Origin: a bacterium UBP4_UBA6127 | GTDB taxonomy: Bacteria; UBP4; UBA4092 | Assembly (NCBI GenBank): GCA_002428325.1 | Contig: DIVR01000023.1 | Location: 1 to 19,920, forward strand | Length of the DNA: 19,920 bases | Reading direction: 5' to 3' | Part shown: piece after piece, positions 1 through 7,263 of the stretch | Numbering within the stretch: the first letter of the stretch is position 1 | Layout: the number at the start of each line of letters is the position of its first letter | Notes under the pieces: generated by a model | What the model was told of the DNA's origin: nothing | Databases searched by the model: none | The model's input: only the letters and a program-made list of their open reading frames with translations | Position numbers and translations under genes: made by a program

Positions 1-908
1 CCATTTTCGGTATCAGCATAGGCTATACTGGGAGCTAAAGTGCAAAGGAGATTTCCCTTCTTCTTAAAGAGGATATCGCAGCCTTCGCCTTTCAGCAGGC
101 CTTGAGCCATCTTGTCCCCTTGGGTATTCTCAAACTCAGTGGAGAAATCGGTGGTATCTATCTCGGTAACCGCTACCAGGTAAGCATTATCGGTACTGAT
201 GCCAAAGGTAGAGGGTACCCCTAAATTGCTCTTGGATTTTATTTTGATGTTCTGTTGGAAAACACCTTTTTGATAGATATATGCCACATCAATTCCGGGA
301 TAGACTTCTTTATAAGTAACCTTGTTGCCTTCTACTGTCGGATTGACATGGTTTAAGGAGCCAAAAAGAGGTTCAAGGGTGTTATGGACCTTATCATAGT
401 AGGCTAAGTATTTCAGGCCCAAGTGGATGGTATCTTTCCCTATAGAATACTCGATAGGAGTGGTTTGGTTGATGGAAACTCCGAACTTTGCTTGATAACA
501 GCCCTGTTTGGCCTCATATGGATAATAAGGATCATCGGTTTGAGTGATGGTTTCTACCGAAGGGAGCCATTGGGGGTTGGCTTTGGTTCCGGCGTTATAA
601 TTTAAGCCATCAGCCTTTTCAATATATTGGTGGGTAATGGTCTTTTGGCTAAAACCTCCGGTAAAGGGGTCCTTTATTTCTTTGACCTCTATCGATTTCC
701 AAACCCGTGTTTGACCATTTCTCAGAGCTTCATTCTCCTGCCAAGGCCCCATATTTGCAAAAGCAGGTAGAATCAAAATAATCATCAACACTCCCCATAA
801 TAATCCTGACAAGCCTTGCCTTACAAAACGAGGAAAAACAAAACGAAGAAGTTGGTTTGATTGATTAAATAATTGGGTGGTGGTAATAGAACGGGTACAA
901 TTACTCAT
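1..908 (-). CDS. Secreted protein, N-terminal part (SBBP-associated N-domain-like), truncated by window edge
   Basis: An open reading frame of 302 codons starts at ATG 906-908 and runs without a stop off the left edge, so the C-terminus is unseen. The start has a good ribosome binding site, GGAGG at 917-921 with an 8-base spacer. Residues about 32-51 form a hydrophobic segment (WGVLMIILILPAF) ending in an AFA-type cleavage site, preceded by a long Arg-containing N-region, so export is likely. The mature part includes YKEVYPGIDVAYIYQKGVF (around bases 257-315). This resembles the 'Y.dVYPGIDlvYy...g.leydf' block of the N-terminal domain that often precedes SBBP beta-propeller repeats in large bacterial surface proteins. 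The downstream neighbourhood is unseen, but the next gene on this strand (1288-5070) also has SBBP-type repeats. Function unknown; assignment rests on one motif and the context. Confidence 0.75.
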   Translation of the reverse strand, partial: MSNCTRSITTTQLFNQSNQLLRFVFPRFVRQGLSGLLWGVLMIILILPAFANMGPWQENEALRNGQTRVWKSIEVKEIKDPFTGGFSQKTITHQYIEKADGLNYNAGTKANPQWLPSVETITQTDDPYYPYEAKQGCYQAKFGVSINQTTPIEYSIGKDTIHLGLKYLAYYDKVHNTLEPLFGSLNHVNPTVEGNKVTYKEVYPGIDVAYIYQKGVFQQNIKIKSKSNLGVPSTFGISTDNAYLVAVTEIDTTDFSTEFENTQGDKMAQGLLKGEGCDILFKKKGNLLCTLAPSIAYADTEN

Positions 909-952
909 AGAGGTAACCTCCAAATGAAATTGTAGTTCTAATTACAAAAGCC

Positions 953-981
953 AGGATATCAGTCCATCTGGGTTATGTCAA
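953..981 (-). promoter_or_regulatory. Predicted sigma70-type promoter for the truncated secreted-protein gene
   Basis: On the minus strand a perfect TTGACA -35 box (976-981) is followed by a 17-base spacer and a TATCCT -10 box (953-958, four of six consensus bases). A start site near 946 would give a 5' leader of about 38 bases before the ATG at 908. It lies after the terminator of the preceding gene, so this gene would be transcribed independently. Confidence 0.55.
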
Positions 982-1227
982 TTATTATTTCATGATCCAT
1001 ATAATTTATTGGTAAATCCTCTGTGGTCATTTTATTAATATTAAATCGCCTGAAGAAAGAGAAAAGAGAGCTTCATAATAAAAACCACTGAATTGGAGTT
1101 TTATGAGATTAAGTTTTGTCCTTTGCTGACCAATTGAGTATTTAGGAACACCTAATAATACTTAACACTACATTTCTCCTATCTCCTCCTTATTAAAGAT
1201 AGAGTATCATCTGGTTAATTGGCTGAT

Positions 1228-1261
1228 AAAAAATAAGCGGAATAGATTTTATCTATTCCGC
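1228..1261 (-). terminator. Rho-independent terminator of the SBBP/fibronectin protein gene
   Basis: A perfect 11-bp stem, GCGGAATAGAT (1237-1247) with ATCTATTCCGC (1251-1261), encloses a 3-base loop. On the minus strand it is followed by TTATTTTTTA. It starts 26 bases after the stop codon at 1288. Confidence 0.9.
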
Positions 1262-1287
1262 CATATTTCCATTTAGATATAACTCTT

Positions 1288-4200
1288 TTATTCTTGAGTC
1301 TTTTTAATATGGGAGACACCTTGTAAAAGAGGCCCTTCTTCTGAAGGTTCCCATTGGATGGTATCTAATCGGATTGGAGCCTGATGACTGTTACTGATTA
1401 TCAGCTGAATTCTGCCATAGAGACCATTGGGAATCATCTCCCCTTCCAATGTAACCCATTCTCCCTGTTGAAGGGTTGTCGCATGACTCAACCGGCTGAC
1501 AGACTGAATGACCTCTCCTTGATCATCGGTATAATTCAGCAAGACGGGTGTTATCACACATCCTTCGGGTACTTGATAACTCAATCTGAATTTACCTGCC
1601 GCTGGAATCATCAGATTCTTCTGAGTCAGCTTGGCAGGTGAACCCTTCAATACCAGGCTCCCTTCATTCCATTCCATAGTGGCATTGATTCCTTCCACAT
1701 TCCAGAAGACCGTATCCATGGCACAATCAAAATCTCCCATTGAATCTGTCCAGCCGGAATAGGTGGAAAGAGAGGAAGTGAATAGGGCTCTGGCATTTAT
1801 GGCACGGGATTTTCCAGCCTGAAGTTCGGATGAATTGGAAACAGCCATTGAGGTGTTATTGATATCCGTCCTCTCAGGCTTCAGCGCCAACCCTACCCCA
1901 GGAGCAAAATTAAAGTTGGAATCATGGGAGTAAATCCCATAGTAATAAGTCTGGTCTGAATCCAGGTAAGGATCCGAGAAATAGTTTCCGCTATACCAAT
2001 AAGCGATTGTGCCATCTAAAGGACCTGTTGGCAGCCGGTCTTTACGTTTCACCACGATTGTCGCCTGGAAATTTGTGTCGATTGGATTTTCCCAATCAAA
2101 TGAAACAGCTCCATTGGCAGCAGATGAAACATTTATCTTCACATTAGCGAAAGTCCCGGTTCTGACTGTTGCCACCATTCCCGGCGCAAATTTCAGATTA
2201 TGGTCATGGGCATAGAAGGCATAATAATAGGTCTTTCCATCTTCCAATCCTGAGTCAACACAAGAAGAACCGTTATACCAATACCGGACTACACCATCTC
2301 CGGGAGCTGTGGGATACCGGTCGCTTCGCCGGACCACCAGAGTGGCCCAATATTGGCTGTCGGTAGGATTGGACCAACTCAGTTTTACAGACTGGAAAGC
2401 AGGTTTGATAGTAATATTTCTGACATTTTCATAATAATCAGTAGCTGGATTCACTTTTCCGCCGATACCGGGTGAGAAGTCATAATCCCCATTATGGCTG
2501 TATAACTGATAATAGTAAGATTGGTTGGAGGATAATCCCGTATCGGTGAAGCTCTCCCCGTTATACCAATATCGGACTTCCCCATCTCCGGGGACTGCAG
2601 GATATTGGTCAGTTCTTCTCATCATCAGGGTTGCCCAATAATCTGAAGTGCTGGGATTACTCCAACGGCCATTCATCTTTCCGCCTTCTCCAGCAATGCT
2701 GACATTAACAGGCTGTTTATAGGAACCGGGGATTATCGAGATATAGATTCCCGAGGCAAAAGTCTTCCCATAATCCTGGGCATATACCCCATAATAATAT
2801 TTTTTCCCATTGGTCAGGTTTTTATGGACACAGGTACTTCCGCTGTACCAGTAAACAACAGTCCCATCCGACGGCCCGGTAGGATACCGGTCCGTCCTGG
2901 AGATAACCAATGCAGACTCTAATCCCGAACGAAGGGCATCCCAGGAAAGAGTTACCTTTCCATTCCCGGGTAGAGCATTTAAACATTCTACATTGCTGAC
3001 TTTTTGGGGAGTTGCATAGGTATAGACTCGCTCTGAGGCAAGCCCCAAAGTATCAAAGGCCCAGGCGGTATAGTAATAGGTCTTCCCATTGGTCACATCG
3101 GTATCAAGGTATTTATTACCGTTATACCAATAGACCACCGTACCATCTGATTGGCTTTCTGAAGGAGAACCTTCTTTTCTCAAGATCAGGGTTGATTTGT
3201 AATCGGCATCGGTTGGATTCGTCCAATACAGATAAACCTTACCATCCCACCCGCTATCGGCATGGAAATTAGTAACAGAACGGGGTTGAGCCCCTTGATT
3301 GATATAGCTTATTTCTATAGATACAAAGGATTTACCATAAGAGTTTTCAGCATAGACTCGATAATAGTAAGTCGTGGAAGAATTAACAGGTAGATTATTA
3401 TGGATAAAAGAAGTTGAATTGGCAGGCAGTGAGGTTAACAGGCTCCAGGGCCCATCATTCAGCTTATACTCAATTACATATTTATCCTCATTATCCGCAT
3501 TATCTTTCCAGCTAAGTTTTACAGAGTAATCGGTATTGGACGTAGCTGTTAAGTTTGAGGGTTCTGCGGGCAAGAAGCATGAATCTAGAGAGAATAAACA
3601 TAAATAATTTTTGCTTAATGTAGTATCCCCATCGGTTGTTACAGGAAAACCCTCGGCTATCACATCACAAAGCATAAGGACATTATTGCCTGTTTCTGAG
3701 AATACCGTTCTTCCTGTTCCAATGCCTTTATCAAGGATAAAAGAAGAGTAAAGCAGATTCTTACAGGTGGGATCCAACTTAGTTATAAAGGCATTATCCG
3801 TATAATAACTCCATATTGTAAACACAGGGTCCAGGGAGTGATTGGTAACCGGGAATAAAGAGGATTTAGTATAGCCACAGACCAGGATATTTCCTTCTTC
3901 ATCCAATTCAATATGGGTGGGATTATCATAATCTTCTCCCCCCAGGTAAGTGGCACATTTTAGATATCTACCCGAAGAATCAAGAACTCCGGCTAATCCA
4001 TCAACCTGATTATAAACAGTGGAAGTTGGAACACCAAACGTAGTGTCAAAAGCTCCGTCGGTTACAGGAAAATCTCCCATTGTCCAGCCAGTAAAATAAA
4101 TATCCCCAGCCTTATCAATAGTCATATCATTCAATAATTCCAATCCAATTCCACCTACCAGGGTTGAAAAAATAAGATTCCCGGTAAATGGATTGATTTT

Positions 4201-5070
4201 AGTGAAATAGAGATCATAAAATTCAACAGCCGTTTTAATAGAATATGCCGTAACAGGGAAGGCTGTGGAATTAGTATATCCTCCCAAGATAGCATTCCCG
4301 GTTGAATCAATATCCAATCCTTTCAATTCTCCATAGAAAGAGGTTGAATAAAATGGCGTTTGGGAAATACTGCTCAGGACAGAGAAAACCGGAGTATTAA
4401 CATAATTAGTTAACGAAATAGAAGTGCTGATTGCATTGGCAGTCAATGGAAAATCCTGAGAATGGGTTTCACCCGCAAGATAGATTATTCCATCAGAATT
4501 TATTTTTAAGAATTTAAAAACATCATCATCATTACCACCAATCAGGTTGCTGGCTAAAACATTGGAGGCAGTGGAGTCCAACTTCAGGATAACACCATCT
4601 GATTTACCCCCATAAAATATATGGGAGGTATTCCAGGAAGCGGCTGTCACCCCAGACAGGGCAGCTCCGGATAAATAGATGTTCCCTGCAGAATCGACCG
4701 CGATACCAAATAATTCAAGATAGGGCAGTGGCTTAAAGAACTCCATTTGCTTGCTGGCTATGTTGAATTTTCCGATGAATCCTGTATGGGCACCCTCATT
4801 AAAGGTAGTACCATTATCTATAGTGGTCTCAATCACATAAGAATATCCCGTGAAATAAATATCACCCTGTTTATCCTTATAAACCCCATAAGGTACAGTA
4901 TATTCATGTAATTCTTTCAAATAACTTCCATAAATCAAGGGATTCCCGGTCTGGGAAGCCGATGAAAAAGAGGGAAGGGGGTTGCTTGAGGATACCCCTC
5001 CTGCAAAAGAGATAACCGCCAACATCACTGATATCAATAACCCTGCCAGTACCTTATTAATAGATTTCAT
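1288..5070 (-). CDS. Large secreted SBBP beta-propeller and fibronectin type III repeat protein (1260 aa)
   Basis: The start has AAGGAG (5079-5084) with an 8-base spacer. Residues 1-24 form a signal peptide (lysine-containing N-region, LLISVMLAVISFAGG core). Residues about 50-500 are an SBBP-type repeat region: copies of 'G.iy..G.t....FPVT' recur at about residues 205, 270, 334, 406 and 474, with 'GDIYFTG' and 'GNILVCGY' strands, as in predicted beta-propellers. Residues about 500-592 form a conventional fibronectin type III domain (LTATSNTDYSVKLSW ... TYYYRVYAENSYG). Five degenerate fibronectin-like repeats follow at 595-1068. Residues about 1075-1250 form a beta-rich C-terminal region (GKFRLSYQVPEG, GEWVTLEGEMIPNGLYGRIQ) that looks like a jelly-roll carbohydrate-binding fold, but I cannot assign a family. 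No sortase motif, type IX sorting domain or transmembrane anchor is seen, so the protein may be released or bound by its domains. Its biochemical function is unknown; adhesion or glycan binding is inference. Confidence 0.9.
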   Translation of the reverse strand: MKSINKVLAGLLISVMLAVISFAGGVSSSNPLPSFSSASQTGNPLIYGSYLKELHEYTVPYGVYKDKQGDIYFTGYSYVIETTIDNGTTFNEGAHTGFIGKFNIASKQMEFFKPLPYLELFGIAVDSAGNIYLSGAALSGVTAASWNTSHIFYGGKSDGVILKLDSTASNVLASNLIGGNDDDVFKFLKINSDGIIYLAGETHSQDFPLTANAISTSISLTNYVNTPVFSVLSSISQTPFYSTSFYGELKGLDIDSTGNAILGGYTNSTAFPVTAYSIKTAVEFYDLYFTKINPFTGNLIFSTLVGGIGLELLNDMTIDKAGDIYFTGWTMGDFPVTDGAFDTTFGVPTSTVYNQVDGLAGVLDSSGRYLKCATYLGGEDYDNPTHIELDEEGNILVCGYTKSSLFPVTNHSLDPVFTIWSYYTDNAFITKLDPTCKNLLYSSFILDKGIGTGRTVFSETGNNVLMLCDVIAEGFPVTTDGDTTLSKNYLCLFSLDSCFLPAEPSNLTATSNTDYSVKLSWKDNADNEDKYVIEYKLNDGPWSLLTSLPANSTSFIHNNLPVNSSTTYYYRVYAENSYGKSFVSIEISYINQGAQPRSVTNFHADSGWDGKVYLYWTNPTDADYKSTLILRKEGSPSESQSDGTVVYWYNGNKYLDTDVTNGKTYYYTAWAFDTLGLASERVYTYATPQKVSNVECLNALPGNGKVTLSWDALRSGLESALVISRTDRYPTGPSDGTVVYWYSGSTCVHKNLTNGKKYYYGVYAQDYGKTFASGIYISIIPGSYKQPVNVSIAGEGGKMNGRWSNPSTSDYWATLMMRRTDQYPAVPGDGEVRYWYNGESFTDTGLSSNQSYYYQLYSHNGDYDFSPGIGGKVNPATDYYENVRNITIKPAFQSVKLSWSNPTDSQYWATLVVRRSDRYPTAPGDGVVRYWYNGSSCVDSGLEDGKTYYYAFYAHDHNLKFAPGMVATVRTGTFANVKINVSSAANGAVSFDWENPIDTNFQATIVVKRKDRLPTGPLDGTIAYWYSGNYFSDPYLDSDQTYYYGIYSHDSNFNFAPGVGLALKPERTDINNTSMAVSNSSELQAGKSRAINARALFTSSLSTYSGWTDSMGDFDCAMDTVFWNVEGINATMEWNEGSLVLKGSPAKLTQKNLMIPAAGKFRLSYQVPEGCVITPVLLNYTDDQGEVIQSVSRLSHATTLQQGEWVTLEGEMIPNGLYGRIQLIISNSHQAPIRLDTIQWEPSEEGPLLQGVSHIKKTQE
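1867..3288 (-). repeat. Five tandem ~95-residue fibronectin-like repeats
   Basis: Repeats cover residues of about 595-690, 690-785, 785-880, 880-975 and 975-1068 of the secreted protein. Each has a W.NP-type strand, an 'R.D..P..P.DG' turn, the block DGxxxYWYxG, and a TYYY strand. At DNA level the YWY codons recur as TATACCAATA or close variants (plus strand) near 1993, 2275, 2560, 2845 and 3123, a spacing of 278-285 bases. The copies have diverged too far for recent duplication. Repeats 2 and 4 share a cysteine just after the YWY block (residues 746 and 937). Confidence 0.85.
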
Positions 5071-5498
5071 TTTCTTTTCTCCTTAAGAAAAAGGAACCGA
5101 GACAGTTCTTTGCTCATTATATATATAAAGAGAGCCTTTTGAGGTGAAATCTTACAATTTATTTTTATAAAAAAGATAGACTATTGTTTTAAATAGGGTT
5201 ATGGAATTCAAGCGAGAGGTGAAAACAAGAATGTTATGGGTCGGATACAGTTTTCGGGAGATAGCCAGTCTTTGTTTATTTATGGTTTTCCTCTCCTAAC
5301 GGAGAAGCTGGGGGTGTTATTTTATGTTTTTCTTCTCATGACATCCCATAGGGTTGAAATGATTTCCATGGATGATTTTTTATCCCATCCGCCTGAATGA
5401 ATCCAAGAGTTCATCCCAAGGGAGGATTCCGGTTTCGGGAAGATTAACCCCAAAGCTTCAGCCCGGGGGTATCCGATAAGAGAAACCTTGGACGGGTC

Positions 5499-5518
5499 GT
5501 TTTGACAGCTGTCAAAAC
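5499..5518. promoter_or_regulatory. 20-bp perfect palindrome, putative operator (site 1)
   Basis: The sequence GTTTTGACAGCTGTCAAAAC is a perfect palindrome. Its core TTTTGACA-N2-TGTCAAAA is repeated at 5583-5600. A dyad of this length and repetition is typical of a dimeric transcription factor operator. Neither strand shows a -10 box at the right distance from the embedded TTGACA, so it is probably not a promoter itself. The binding protein is unknown. Confidence 0.5.
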
Positions 5519-5582
5519 ACTCAAGGTTCTGTCTTCAGGAACCTCACTGACAGTTAAGACAAATATTATCAGTGCTCTGTAA

Positions 5583-5600
5583 TTTTGACATTTGTCAAAA
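5583..5600. promoter_or_regulatory. 18-bp inverted repeat, putative operator (site 2)
   Basis: TTTTGACATTTGTCAAAA has the same 8-base arms as site 1 around a different 2-base centre (TT instead of GC). The dyad centres are 83 bases apart, about eight helical turns, so both would face the same side of the helix. This fits cooperative or looping binding, but that is inference. Confidence 0.5.
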
Positions 5601-5666
5601 ACCTCCCTGGGTCCCAATATTTGCCTTCCCCCATCCAACAAGATAAGCTGGATAAGACTGGGAATT

Positions 5667-5699
5667 AAAAAAGCCATCCTTCTCAGGAAGGATGGCTTT
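5667..5699 (-). terminator. Rho-independent terminator of the Gfo/Idh gene
   Basis: A perfect 13-bp stem (5670-5682 with 5687-5699) encloses a 4-base loop. On the minus strand its 3' side ends in a run of six T (5672-5667). It begins about 25 bases after the stop codon at 5725. Confidence 0.9.
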
Positions 5700-5724
5700 C
5701 GAATCATCGAAAAGACAGGGAGGG

Positions 5725-6819
5725 TTAAGTAACCCAATATTTGGATTGTTCCCGGAGGATTTCATTCCGGGCATACCGGTTTTTCCGGCATTCGTCTAAT
5801 GCCCGTACCGCTGTTTCCATTGCGACAATACCATCTTCTCCGGTGGGATAACCGGGAAGGGTTTTACCGGCCCGGATCATTTCAGCAAAAGATGTATATA
5901 ACCGAATATGGGGGTCAGATTTTTCAAAAAAGGTTTCTTTACATTCCCCGGCGCTGAATAATTGGACCCGATATGACCTGTTCTGACGGGATTGAGGGTC
6001 CCAGTCCCAGTAACAATTGACAATTCCATCGGTACCCAGGACTTCCATCCGATTGACTACTGTTTTTTCAGCTGCCAGATGTCCATATACCCAGCTTTGC
6101 TCAATCAGGGCAATCACTCCATTTTCAAAAACTCCGGTGCAAATCACATGACCCGGATTGGAATATTCCGCTTCCACCCATTGACCCATGGCCGAGATAT
6201 CCCTGAATTCACTTCCGGCAAAAACCCGGGCCGCATCAAAATAAGGAAGTCCTGAAAGTAAAATCGGGCCTCCCCCTTCTTCCATAAAATAATCTCTTCC
6301 ATGCCGGGACCCATTATAGGATTTCTCCCTCTCAGGACCTGACCATAAATTCACAATCCTTATCGCAAAGACCTTCCCAATCTGCCCTGAACTGATATAA
6401 TCCAGCATTAACCGGGTGGAGTCTTCAAATCGAACCGTCAGATTGTTCAGTAATATCACATTATAATGGCGGGCCGCATCCACAATCTCCCACCCCTGGG
6501 GGACCAAAGCGGCCATAGGCCTTTCACAGATAATATGTTTGCCTGCCATGGCGGCGGACATCACGATCCCATAATGCTGCTCAACCCGGGTTGCCACCAC
6601 GACCCCCTGCACTTCAACTAAATCCAATAAGGCATGGTAGTCCGGAAATCGCCTCTCAATGGGAATGTTATATTGCTGGCCGACAAATTCCAACCGCTGG
6701 GGATTGACCTCGGCTATGGCATATAATTCACAGTCAGGATGTCCCGTCAATGCCGGTATATGGCCATACATCGCCGCAGCGCCACAGCCTATCAAACCGA
6801 TTTTTATCTTCTCTGCCAT
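5725..6819 (-). CDS. Gfo/Idh/MocA family protein lacking the usual catalytic Lys and His
   Basis: The 364-residue length fits the family. An N-terminal Rossmann fold begins IGLIGCGAAA (GxGxxA at residues 11-16) and continues with AIAEVNP, VVVATRVEQHYG and AGKHIIC. The C-terminal alpha/beta domain starts near residue 125. Family members are NAD(P)-dependent sugar or polyol dehydrogenases, or NAD-dependent glycosidases (for example GH109). In most the catalytic lysine lies in an EKP motif and a histidine in a DxGxH motif. Here these read ERP (R100) and LSGLP (L188, P192), so both canonical catalytic residues are replaced, while D195 remains. The frame is otherwise intact with no stop or shift, so it looks like an altered or non-catalytic member rather than a decaying gene. 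It is cytoplasmic, with no signal peptide. It lies downstream of three glycosidase genes but has its own promoter and terminator. The substrate is unknown. Confidence 0.88.
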   Translation of the reverse strand: MAEKIKIGLIGCGAAAMYGHIPALTGHPDCELYAIAEVNPQRLEFVGQQYNIPIERRFPDYHALLDLVEVQGVVVATRVEQHYGIVMSAAMAGKHIICERPMAALVPQGWEIVDAARHYNVILLNNLTVRFEDSTRLMLDYISSGQIGKVFAIRIVNLWSGPEREKSYNGSRHGRDYFMEEGGGPILLSGLPYFDAARVFAGSEFRDISAMGQWVEAEYSNPGHVICTGVFENGVIALIEQSWVYGHLAAEKTVVNRMEVLGTDGIVNCYWDWDPQSRQNRSYRVQLFSAGECKETFFEKSDPHIRLYTSFAEMIRAGKTLPGYPTGEDGIVAMETAVRALDECRKNRYARNEILREQSKYWVT

Positions 6820-6886
6820 TTATTTCCTTTTTCCTAAAAACGAAAGACCCTGCATGGGGCTTATCATAAAACCACAGGTTGCCATT

Positions 6887-6915
6887 ATTATATTATCAAA
6901 ATCCTGCTATGTAAT
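6887..6915 (-). promoter_or_regulatory. Predicted promoter of the Gfo/Idh gene
   Basis: On the minus strand ATTACA (6910-6915, four of six matches to TTGACA) is followed by a 17-base spacer and a perfect TATAAT (6887-6892). Transcription starting near 6880 would give a leader of about 60 bases, ending in an AGGAAAAAGGAAATAA ribosome-binding stretch before the ATG at 6819. Confidence 0.45.
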
Positions 6916-7184
6916 AGAAATATTTTCCAACTCCTATTTTTCCCCTAATGATACAATCCCCTTTATTATTACCCATATTAAGACTTGTTCCTATAAATGT
7001 TCTCATCTAAGGAAGACAGGCCAACCGGGAAGAAAGGGACTCATAACGGAGTGTCTCTGACCCGCTCCGTTAACGCTCCGAATAACATTGGTTGCTTTTC
7101 TAATAATAATTCTTATGATGGGGAGGGAATGAAGGGAGTAAGGATGAGGAAAAAATCTACCCAACCCCATGGGGGAATATAGAA

Positions 7185-7219
7185 ATCCCCCTGATGCCTG
7201 ATAAAGGCTCCAGGGGGAT
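7185..7219 (-). terminator. Probable terminator hairpin of the glycosidase operon
   Basis: A 9-bp GC-rich outer stem, ATCCCCCTG (7185-7193) with CAGGGGGAT (7211-7219), contains an inner GCCT/AGGC stem. It lies 45 bases after the GHL10 stop codon. The T tract on the minus strand is weak (ATTTCTATATT), so it may be an inefficient terminator or an mRNA 3' stabiliser. Confidence 0.55.
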
Positions 7220-7263
7220 AGTTTCATCAATCAGTCATTTTCACTGATACTGCATAAATCTGG

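Larger units (their letters stand above)
909..1287. other. Intergenic region, no gene seen
   Basis: This 379-base gap separates two minus-strand secreted-protein genes. It holds the intrinsic terminator of the upstream gene (1228-1261) and the promoter of the downstream one (953-981). The AT-rich middle, about 985-1225, shows no convincing reading frame, repeat or RNA structure. Confidence 0.6.
5071..5724. other. Long intergenic region with palindromes and a terminator
   Basis: This 654-base gap lies between two minus-strand genes. From the Gfo/Idh side it holds the Gfo/Idh terminator (5667-5699), two TTTTGACA..TGTCAAAA palindromes (5583-5600 and 5499-5518), then about 400 bases without a convincing gene, and finally an AT-rich stretch before the secreted-protein start. 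In that stretch a TATAAT or TATATA box (5116-5127) is visible on the minus strand, but no good -35 box, so the promoter of the 1260-residue protein is only tentatively here. A 97-codon frame spanning 5444-5737 crosses the terminator and both palindromes and is not believed. Confidence 0.6.
6820..7263. other. Intergenic region, no gene seen
   Basis: This 444-base gap separates the glycosidase operon from the Gfo/Idh gene. It holds the terminator-like hairpin after the GHL10 gene (7185-7219), a small 8-bp hairpin (7044-7051 with 7065-7072, arms TAACGGAG and CTCCGTTA) of unknown role, and the Gfo/Idh promoter (6887-6915). Frames of 60-130 codons here overlap the hairpins or neighbouring genes and have no protein-like features. 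Confidence 0.6.

Noticed and set aside
423..605. 60-codon plus-strand frame
   Set aside because: It lies antisense inside the well-supported truncated secreted-protein gene, which has a good start, signal peptide and promoter.
5430..5500. Possible riboswitch-like stretch (CAAAGC and GGGGTATCCGAT on the plus strand)
   Set aside because: It loosely recalls cyclic di-GMP-I riboswitch bases, but the conserved pairing is absent and no plus-strand gene follows for 10 kb.
5502..5590. TTGACA hexamers inside the palindromes as promoter -35 boxes
   Set aside because: No -10 box lies 16-18 bases from any of the four TTGACA copies on either strand.
5444..5737. 97-codon minus-strand reading frame
   Set aside because: It overlaps the end of the Gfo/Idh gene and spans a strong terminator and both palindromes; the translation shows no protein-like features.
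7165..7174. CCCCATGGGG palindrome
   Set aside because: It is only 10 bases with no spaced partner copy and no link to a promoter; chance is likely.
7003..7230. 75-codon minus-strand frame in the gap after the GHL10 gene
   Set aside because: It begins just before the terminator-like hairpin, has no ribosome binding site, and its sequence is low-complexity and unlike any family.
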